From Methylomonas sp. LL1 (lineage in GTDB: Bacteria > Pseudomonadota > Gammaproteobacteria > Methylococcales > Methylomonadaceae), in assembly GCF_015711015.1 (NCBI RefSeq), contig NZ_CP064653.1:4526001-4590000 (forward strand): a DNA stretch of 64,000 nucleotides, given 5' to 3'. The position numbers and the translations under genes were made by a program. Below the pieces are notes generated by a model. It worked only from the letters and a program-made list of their open reading frames with translations, was not told the origin of the DNA and made no database searches. Positions 52,610-58,939 of this stretch are shown here, piece by piece. The first letter of the stretch is position 1, and each line of letters starts with the position of its first letter.

Positions 52610-53947
52610 TTATTGATGTAGAACCTTAACGGCAACCACCAAAAATCCATCTACTTCAACTCCCGCCTCGTAACGCAGCATGACTTTTTCAAGCCTGAGC
52701 AGCGACAGGTCCGTTGACTTTATCACATTCCGAATATAGGCTTCTGAATGGCTAAACCGGCCGTGCTGTTGAATTTTATAATCTTGTGTCGCGCTATCCT
52801 CGGAGCGTTCCACCGTGAAAACCAAATGTCCGCCGGGTAATAGCGCCCTTGCCGCCGCCCGGCATACCGGTTCCAGATCGCCAAAATACACCAAGGTATC
52901 CGCCGATACAATCACATCGCAACCGCTAAAGCATGCGGAAATAAAAGCGGTTAATTCGGATTGGAATAATTCGTCGTAGCAGCCGCGTTTTTCGGCCTTG
53001 TCCAGCATTTTGGCCGACAGATCCACCCCGATAATTTTCTGGGCATAAGGCTTGATTAACGGGCCGCATAGACCGGTACCGCATCCGGCATCGAGAATAG
53101 TTAAGGCTTTTCCGGTTTGTTGGTGGATTTGCTTGACCACATCGGCCACCAAGAACGGCGCTTTGTAATCGAGATTTTTCAGCACCATATCGAAACTGTC
53201 GGCAAAGCCATCGAAGGTCTGGGTAATGTATTCATCGGCGGCCCTAGGCACCGATAATTCACCACTGTAGGAGTATAGCCGGTGTAAAGCCAGCGGATTA
53301 TTAGGTTCGTACTCCAGCCATTGCTTGACCAAAACTATGGCTTCTTCAACGCTGCCTTGCAAGTATAAGACGGCGCATAATTCTTCGTAATCCTTGGCAT
53401 TATAGGGCCTTAAACTTAATAATTTGCGATAGGCATCAATTGCGTTTACAAAATTGCCCTGTTTCTTGAAGGCGTTACCCAGGTTTTGATAAAACTCGGG
53501 GTTATTCGGCATCAGTTCAACCGCTCTGCTGAAGGCCTCGATCGCATCTTCCAGTTGGGATAACTGGCTCAAGACCAAGCCGAAATTATTATAAGCCACC
53601 GCATTTTGCGGGTTTAGATCCAATGCCCGGCCATAGCTGTCGGCCGCTTTTTCGACGTGCCCCAACTTATTGAAAATATTGCCCAAATTATTATGTGCAT
53701 CGGAATAATCGGGGGCTTCGGCCAGCGCTTGTTCGATCAACGCGATGGCCTGGTCGTTGTCCTCCCTTTGATGCATCAATAAACCCAAAAAATGCAATGC
53801 TTCCGGATAGTTAGGGAATTGTTGCAGTATGGTTCTATACAGCGTTTCGGCTTCTTCCAATTGCCCGGTTTGATGCAACCTAATGGCTACCGCCAAGGCA
53901 TAATCTAAATCCACGGTTTCGGCGGAGGACTGATCTTCAATTGTCAT
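52610..53947 (-). CDS. TPR-repeat protein with C-terminal SAM methyltransferase domain (copy 2)
   Basis: A 445-residue protein. Residues ~15-220 are tetratricopeptide repeats ('EALHFLGLLMHQREDNDQAIALIEQAL', 'NNLGNIFNKLGHVEKAADSYGRALDLNPQNAVAYNNFG'), and from ~265 a methyltransferase with 'LTILDAGCGTGLCGPLI' (SAM motif I), 'IIGVDLSAKMLDKAEKRG' and 'DVIVSADTLVYFGDLE'. It is clearly related to the neighbour at 54033, pointing to tandem duplication. Both lie among T6SS genes; the methyl acceptor is unknown. Confidence 0.88.
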   Translation of the reverse strand: MTIEDQSSAETVDLDYALAVAIRLHQTGQLEEAETLYRTILQQFPNYPEALHFLGLLMHQREDNDQAIALIEQALAEAPDYSDAHNNLGNIFNKLGHVEKAADSYGRALDLNPQNAVAYNNFGLVLSQLSQLEDAIEAFSRAVELMPNNPEFYQNLGNAFKKQGNFVNAIDAYRKLLSLRPYNAKDYEELCAVLYLQGSVEEAIVLVKQWLEYEPNNPLALHRLYSYSGELSVPRAADEYITQTFDGFADSFDMVLKNLDYKAPFLVADVVKQIHQQTGKALTILDAGCGTGLCGPLIKPYAQKIIGVDLSAKMLDKAEKRGCYDELFQSELTAFISACFSGCDVIVSADTLVYFGDLEPVCRAAARALLPGGHLVFTVERSEDSATQDYKIQQHGRFSHSEAYIRNVIKSTDLSLLRLEKVMLRYEAGVEVDGFLVVAVKVLHQ

Positions 53948-54032
53948 GGGGTTATTCTTGAGTCGTAAAGGTTAAAAAATCAAATTCGGCAGTGCAAGAA
54001 TTTTCCGGGCGCCGGTAACCACCCGGTGATGA

Positions 54033-55382
54033 CTAGCTAATTGCCTGGGCCGTGATCACGAATCCGATTACCGGAGCCCCACCTTCCATGCGTAATACTT
54101 CGGTATCGAAATGTCGAACAGTAAAGCCGGCTTGGGATAGTACATTCCGTAAATAAATCTCGGTATGGCTGTAGCGGCCATGTGCATTTAAATGAAACCC
54201 CTCATCCGAGCCGGTTTCCTGCTGTTTTTCCACGGTGAAGATAAACCAACCTTGATATTTTAGGGCGTTTGATGCCGCCGCGGTTACGTCGTTTAAGTCT
54301 CCGAAATAGCATAGCGTATCCACGCAGCTTATGCAGTCATACATGGAAACATTTTTAGCCAAAAATTCCGTTAATTCGGCCTCGAATAAGTCGGTGTAGA
54401 CGTTTCTAGCCAGCGCGCGTTCCAGCATTTTAGGTGATAAATCGACTCCGTCCAGACGTTTCACCAAGGGTTTTGCCAATGCTCCGAATAAGCCCGTACC
54501 ACAACCCGCGTCCAAGAGATGCCATGCGCGGGTATCTTGGTTCAATTGCTGTAAGGCCGTGGTCACTAGAAATGGAGCTTGGTAGTCTAGCCGGTTTAAG
54601 ACGCCGTCGAACGAAGCCGCAAAACGGTCGAAAGTTTGGCGTACATAGGCATCGCTTGCCCGGTCCGGAATTTTGTCACGGGTATATGCCGAATACATGT
54701 GCCGGGCCAGGGGATTTTCAGGCTCATGGGCCAACCATTCCCTCAGCGTGTCCACGCATTGCTCGATGTCTCCCAGCAAATAGAGGGTACGGCACAATTT
54801 GCTATAAGCCTCCGCATCGGCCGGTTTAAGTACCAGCGATTTTCGGTAATGGTTCACGGCTGCCGGATAATCCCCCACACTCCGGTAGACATTGCCCAGG
54901 TTTTGATAATGGTGCGCGGCTTCGGGCTCCAGTTCGATGGCTGTTAGCAGGGATTCGATAGCTTCGTCAAAACGATTGCAATGCCTCAGGACGATACCTA
55001 AATTACCATGGGCGGCCGCAAAACCGGGATTATGTTCAACCACTCGGCGAAAGCAGGGTTCGGCCAAGTCGGAGTGGCCCAGTTGCAGATAAATATTGCC
55101 TAAATTATTTTCAGCATCGAGATAATCAGGGGCCAATAGCAGTGCATTTTTTATCCAGGCTATACCTTCCTCGGAATATCCCCTTTGATGTTTAAGCAAG
55201 CCGAAAAAGTGCATTAAATCGGCATGTTCAGGGGCAATCTCCAGCAATTGGCAATAGATTTCCTCGGCATGCTCGAGACGGTTGGCATAATGCAGCCGAA
55301 TGGCCAGCTCCAGCGCTTGGTCGAAGCTAAGGGTCTGGGATACTGCTTCGCTTGAGTCCTGGATGTCAATTGGCTGATTCAC
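54033..55382 (-). CDS. TPR-repeat protein with C-terminal SAM methyltransferase domain (copy 1)
   Basis: A 449-residue paralogue of the next leftward gene with the same order: TPR block (about residues 17-225; 'AENNLGNIYLQLGHSDLAEPCFRRVVEHNPGF') and methyltransferase ('WHLLDAGCGTGLFGALA', 'LDGVDLSPKMLERALARN', 'ISCVDTLCYFGDLND', 'GRYSHTEIYLRNVL'). The two proteins diverge in many positions, so the duplication is not recent. It starts at GTG 55382, overlapping by four bases the stop of a small doubtful frame. Confidence 0.88.
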   Translation of the reverse strand: MNQPIDIQDSSEAVSQTLSFDQALELAIRLHYANRLEHAEEIYCQLLEIAPEHADLMHFFGLLKHQRGYSEEGIAWIKNALLLAPDYLDAENNLGNIYLQLGHSDLAEPCFRRVVEHNPGFAAAHGNLGIVLRHCNRFDEAIESLLTAIELEPEAAHHYQNLGNVYRSVGDYPAAVNHYRKSLVLKPADAEAYSKLCRTLYLLGDIEQCVDTLREWLAHEPENPLARHMYSAYTRDKIPDRASDAYVRQTFDRFAASFDGVLNRLDYQAPFLVTTALQQLNQDTRAWHLLDAGCGTGLFGALAKPLVKRLDGVDLSPKMLERALARNVYTDLFEAELTEFLAKNVSMYDCISCVDTLCYFGDLNDVTAAASNALKYQGWFIFTVEKQQETGSDEGFHLNAHGRYSHTEIYLRNVLSQAGFTVRHFDTEVLRMEGGAPVIGFVITAQAIS

Positions 55383-55621
55383 GCTATGTCGTCACAAATG
55401 AGATGAAGAATTTGGCGTAACGGCTCGGCATGGCGGTGTCGGAAGCGTCGTTGTAAGGGGGAGTGACCGGACCTTTTTGGAGTTCGCTGCAAAAGTCGCA
55501 AGATAGTCTGATTATGGTCTTTGAAATCAGTCGGCGGCGGAAATGCGTCTTGGGAGCGGTTAACCAACCGCTTGGAAAACCGGTTCGGCATGGTTGAGCC
55601 CGTTTTTGTTGCCAATTTCAA
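55379..55621 (-). CDS. Doubtful 80-residue basic open frame in a 392-base gap
   Basis: The stretch 55383-55774 has no recognised gene. A leftward frame from ATG 55621 encodes an Arg/His-rich 80-residue protein ('MPNRFSKRLVNRSQDAFPPP', 'LRLLQRTPKRSGHSPLQRRF') whose stop overlaps the GTG of the methyltransferase gene in a GTGA arrangement. That overlap favours a real gene; the odd composition and lack of a clear ribosome site speak against it. It could also be the remains of a degraded gene. Confidence 0.25.
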   Translation of the reverse strand: MKLATKTGSTMPNRFSKRLVNRSQDAFPPPTDFKDHNQTILRLLQRTPKRSGHSPLQRRFRHRHAEPLRQILHLICDDIA

Positions 55622-55679
55622 TGCCTTGTAGCCGTCGCGCTTTAACTTTCGTTAGTTGGATTTCCCTTGCCATCGCCGA

Positions 55680-55700
55680 TATCCCCACTGCTAGGGGATA
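55680..55700. terminator. Hairpin in the gap after the lipoprotein gene
   Basis: TATCCCC (55680-55686) pairs perfectly with GGGGATA (55694-55700) around a seven-base loop, 75 bases after the leftward lipoprotein stop. It lacks a T-run, so it is at best a weak terminator or mRNA-end structure. Confidence 0.3.
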
Positions 55701-55774
55701 CCGGCGAAGCTAAGGGGAGAGCGAAGCTTGATTCGTAAAAGAGCATGGTTTTGTGGCCAATGTCCTACGAGTTA

Positions 55775-56224
55775 TTAATCGGCGATCTCGGTTACTTCCC
55801 GGGTCGTTAAGTTAACCATGTACGATTTTTGGGCTTCGTTTTCGACGCGTAACATGCTCTTGTCTTGGCTTGGCGTCAGTTTAGTAATGTAAATCTCCTG
55901 TACATCCCGCTCTTCGTTTAGATCGTATTCCGTCCTATAAACAACCAGCGTCCATAATTCTTCATCCTTGGCGATATCGACGGCGGCAATTACCCCTCCA
56001 TTTTGCGCAAAACCGCGCGATTTGGCTCCGCGTATGACTTCATAGCGGATATTGCCGATTACAACAGGCTCAACAGGCTTGGGTGCCCGGCGCTTAGCTT
56101 GTTCTTCCATAGCGGTGACCTCTTTTGAGTTTGTTTGAGGATCGGGTTCGGCGGTGCAGGCTGCTACCGCATATATCAGTATGCCAATACCGCAAAAATT
56201 ACGCATCAGCTTGAGCATGTTCAT
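55775..56224 (-). CDS. Small lipoprotein, candidate immunity protein for the M35-like peptidase
   Basis: A 149-residue protein with a lipoprotein signal peptide ('CGIGILIYAVAACTAEPDP', lipid Cys about 23) and a mature domain 'PVVIGNIRYEVIRGAKSRGFAQNGGVIAAVDIAKDEELWTLVVYRTEYDLNEERDVQEIYI' that I do not recognise. Its start overlaps the peptidase stop (ATGA). A periplasmic lipoprotein encoded directly after a T6SS effector candidate is the usual form of a cognate immunity protein; this is inference from context. Confidence 0.7.
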   Translation of the reverse strand: MNMLKLMRNFCGIGILIYAVAACTAEPDPQTNSKEVTAMEEQAKRRAPKPVEPVVIGNIRYEVIRGAKSRGFAQNGGVIAAVDIAKDEELWTLVVYRTEYDLNEERDVQEIYITKLTPSQDKSMLRVENEAQKSYMVNLTTREVTEIAD

Positions 56225-57240
56225 TTTAAAACATCATTAATGGTGCCTTGGCTCAGCACCCCCACAAGGTCGGCGCCAAAATAAGCCCAGCTGTCGGCAT
56301 TGACCAGCGCATCCGCGGCACTAATGCTACGGCCGGGTTTCAGTCCGTCGTAGTCGTACCTTTTATCTTCTGTATTGACCATCTTATGCGATAGTTCATG
56401 CACAACCGTCAGGGCACACAACCATAATTTGGGAATATTGCCGAAAAAAGTGCGCTTACCGGCATTGAGAAAAGCATGGAAGATATAGATAACCGGCATC
56501 GAGTCGTCGGAGCGGACCGATGCAAAAGTTGTGTCGTTCCAGCCTTTGTCGGCCCGCTTATGGGGTCTGTCCGAAAATATGATGCTGGTTGAATTGCAGG
56601 CATTCTCGATTTTCTTATAGCCCGCCAATAAAACCGCCGCCGTGGCTTTGACTTCCTGCTCGGTCGCGGCATCGGCATGGAACCAGCGTTTAACGATAGC
56701 CAAGGTGTTGGCGTCGGCGTTGCCCAGCTTGACTACGACGTCCATCGACCATTTACGCGCTAACTGTAAAGCATCCGACATCATCTTGCGTCTGGATGCG
56801 CCGAACGTTTCTTCCTCTTGTTCTAGCTGGGCTCTAACCTCTTTCTCTGTCTTGCCGTCAAGTTGGTCGAATGCCCACTGAGTGTATGCCTTGGGATGGT
56901 CGACGACCCAGATGCTTTGATTGCCTTTCTTCATCACAAAATAAAAGTGTTTGAAGGTTTTAAGCATGGCCGCGCGTTTTTGAAAACCGACGGTGGCTGA
57001 TTGTGCCGCTTTTAGAATTTCTCCAGCGTGAGGTTTGCCCGTATTGAAGATATCGAGGATGCCCGCCGCATCTTCGATTTTCTTTCGCGCTTTTGCCAAA
57101 CTGTCGCTTTTCGCTTCGCTTGGGCCGCTGTTGGCACATAAGGCCTTAAGCTCGGCTTCGATAGTGGACCAGCTACTATCCAATGATTTGGTTTGCAAGA
57201 CGCTGATGAGCGCTTTGTACACGTCTGTGAATATGTCCAT
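56221..57240 (-). CDS. M35-like (aspzincin) metallopeptidase, candidate T6SS effector
   Basis: A 339-residue protein with no signal peptide. The zinc motif HExxH is seen in 'LTVVHELSHKMVN' (His281, Glu282, His285); downstream acidic residues (Asp292, 296, 298) could supply the third ligand, and 'LVNADSWAYFGADL' closes the domain as in the M35/Lys-N family. The N-terminal ~160 residues are helical and unrecognised. It lies between ClpV and VgrG and is coupled to a lipoprotein gene, which supports a secreted anti-bacterial or anti-host role. Experimental function unknown. Confidence 0.75.
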   Translation of the reverse strand: MDIFTDVYKALISVLQTKSLDSSWSTIEAELKALCANSGPSEAKSDSLAKARKKIEDAAGILDIFNTGKPHAGEILKAAQSATVGFQKRAAMLKTFKHFYFVMKKGNQSIWVVDHPKAYTQWAFDQLDGKTEKEVRAQLEQEEETFGASRRKMMSDALQLARKWSMDVVVKLGNADANTLAIVKRWFHADAATEQEVKATAAVLLAGYKKIENACNSTSIIFSDRPHKRADKGWNDTTFASVRSDDSMPVIYIFHAFLNAGKRTFFGNIPKLWLCALTVVHELSHKMVNTEDKRYDYDGLKPGRSISAADALVNADSWAYFGADLVGVLSQGTINDVLK

Positions 57241-57284
57241 AACCTGTCCTCATTATTTTATGAAAATTTCTTTTCTTGATCCTA

Positions 57285-57326
57285 AATCGATGGCGAACCA
57301 AACATGGGGTTTAGATGCCATCGATT
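57285..57326. repeat. Perfect 10-base inverted repeat between the two effector pairs
   Basis: AATCGATGGC (57285-57294) and GCCATCGATT (57317-57326) are exact reverse complements 22 bases apart; a second pair, TTAGATGCC (57311-57319) and GGCATCTAA (57398-57406), overlaps it. Alternative hairpins in the 172-base gap could modulate read-through, but no T-run follows. Function not known. Confidence 0.4.
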
Positions 57327-57412
57327 AATTCGCAAAATAACGTTGCCGCCGGTATAAAGCCCCATTTCCAACGGGTAAAAATTATCGTTGATGGGGTGGC
57401 ATCTAAGTTTGT

Positions 57413-58000
57413 TTAGGGGTGATTATTCAGCGAATAACTTTTTAACACGCAATCACCGCCCAAACCATCCGCTTCGACCACCAGTCCGATGCCATCGGCA
57501 AAGAATTGCCCCCGCCATTCATTTCTTCTGTCGCCCGACAACCCGGATGATTCGGCGTCGAAATTCTCGGCAACGAGGGTTTTAATTTCGCCCGTTGCCA
57601 AGGTCTTTTGCAAGGCTTCGCGGGTGATCTTTAATTCCCCTAGAACATCCCCAATTTTGGCGAATCGTGATATCACGATTTCATCAATATCACCCGCCCG
57701 ATTGTAAGTGCGATGAATCATATGGCTGTCATCCTCCCAGAAATAAATATCGGCCGCTACTCCGTTGACAACATAGCTGGCCTGATATCCCGGTTTTCCA
57801 GATATATCGACTGGCTTGATAACTTTGATTTCCTTTTCAAAAGCCTTTTCACCTTCCACCGAGCAAGTATAGCTCCAGTTATTTCCAACCTCTAACGGAA
57901 AAAAATCATGTTTTGCAACGGAGATTTTCGACGGCTGATCTTCTGACTTTGCCGACAACGTCCAGAGAAATAAGCAAATTAATAAAATTATTTTATTCAT
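57413..58000 (-). CDS. Exported protein, candidate immunity protein for the M15-like peptidase
   Basis: A 195-residue protein with a clean Sec signal peptide ('MNKIILLICLFLWTLSAKSED'). The mature part, 'HDFFPLEVGNNWSYTCSVEG' onwards, reads as beta-strands of the type seen in small periplasmic proteins with a 'FPLEVGNxWxY' opening; it ends 'EADGLGGDCVLKSYSLNNHP'. The start overlaps the peptidase stop (ATGA), so both are made together. Protection of the periplasm against its partner is the natural reading, unproven. Confidence 0.7.
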   Translation of the reverse strand: MNKIILLICLFLWTLSAKSEDQPSKISVAKHDFFPLEVGNNWSYTCSVEGEKAFEKEIKVIKPVDISGKPGYQASYVVNGVAADIYFWEDDSHMIHRTYNRAGDIDEIVISRFAKIGDVLGELKITREALQKTLATGEIKTLVAENFDAESSGLSGDRRNEWRGQFFADGIGLVVEADGLGGDCVLKSYSLNNHP

Positions 58001-58680
58001 CGAATTTCAAAATGCACGCAGCCATTGCGTTCTTTTAGCACTTTTCCGCTAAAGATTGTCGGATTGGCTTTTGCCACCATTTTCACGATCTTGACCTGTT
58101 CATCATCGGAAGGACCACCAATGTCAATGGCCTTTCCTTGTTGATGCATGCTCTTGCCGGGAGCGGCAATCGCTTGACCAACTCCTCTAACCATTTCAAG
58201 GATACGAGCTTCCTTGGTTAATTTGTTATTCCAGGCATCCTGCCACTCATTGGCGCCGTATTTTGCAATGATCTGGGGTTTAAACGTGTTGGAAAAAAAT
58301 TTATGCAATATCCTTCTTTGCTCATCCGCGCTTCGATAACCGCTCGAACAATAACTTCCGCTGGGTAGCAGGGGATTAACGATATCCCAAGCCTCTTGAA
58401 GATTCCCCCTCAGATCGACACCATCCGCAATGTCCTTGTAAGACCATTGATTAAGTAAAACCAGCGTCATACCCTGAACATTGATAAGCCCATCGGGTTT
58501 TACTAAAAAAGTGCTTTGGAAACGGATTATCGCGTCTATCATTTTGTCGTCGCAGATAGTGGTGACGGCCTGACAAACGCCTTCAATTTCGTTGAGTCTG
58601 TCTTGTACCGCTTTAACATCGCGCGGGGTATTGACGCCCCCTTTACCTACACTTCCCGTTAATATGACCTTTGCCATCAA
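57997..58680 (-). CDS. Peptidoglycan-binding M15-type DD-peptidase, candidate T6SS effector
   Basis: A 227-residue protein without a signal peptide. The N-terminus 'VILTGSVGKGGVNTPRDVKAVQDRLNEI' is a peptidoglycan-binding module typical of T6SS cell-wall effectors. The C-terminal domain has 'SGYRSADEQRRIL', the zinc motif H-x-x-G-x-A-x-D in 'SMHQQGKAIDIGG' (His179, Asp186) and the final ligand in 'CVHFEIR' (His223), as in D-Ala-D-Ala peptidases of family M15. GGAGAG precedes the start. Delivered to a neighbour's periplasm it would cut peptide stems; the paired exported protein would protect the producer. Confidence 0.82.
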   Translation of the reverse strand: MMAKVILTGSVGKGGVNTPRDVKAVQDRLNEIEGVCQAVTTICDDKMIDAIIRFQSTFLVKPDGLINVQGMTLVLLNQWSYKDIADGVDLRGNLQEAWDIVNPLLPSGSYCSSGYRSADEQRRILHKFFSNTFKPQIIAKYGANEWQDAWNNKLTKEARILEMVRGVGQAIAAPGKSMHQQGKAIDIGGPSDDEQVKIVKMVAKANPTIFSGKVLKERNGCVHFEIR

Positions 58681-58690
58681 TATCTCTCCT

Positions 58691-58853
58691 AACGCTCATG
58701 AAGGCTCGGCATCACACCGGCCCATTAGGGCGGGGTTGCTTGCCGCACAGGATGCCGTGAATATGTCCATGTAGACTCGACAGCGGCTTCCTTGCCGCCG
58801 ACGCCTGCCCAACAAGCAACCGCGCCCCCCAATTTTTTACTTTCAGAGTAAAA
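58691..58853. repeat. Dispersed intergenic repeat, copy 2
   Basis: This is the second copy of the element at 40081-40255, here between clpV and the peptidase gene. Similarity begins at AACG..CATG..GGCTC and ends at the TTTTTTACTTTCAGAGTAAA tail. The perfect inverted repeat GTTGCTTG (58735-58742) / CAAGCAAC (58813-58820) encloses about 70 bases with the conserved CCGCCGACGCCTGCCC. The copy is about 12 bases shorter than copy 1. No transposase is present. Confidence 0.8.
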
Positions 58854-58939
58854 ATTACGGTAAATTTTTCCCTTCAACAAAAGGCATACACCGAGCCGGT
58901 AGAGTAGCCTCAGGCATAATGCCGCAGTTGATGACAGAG

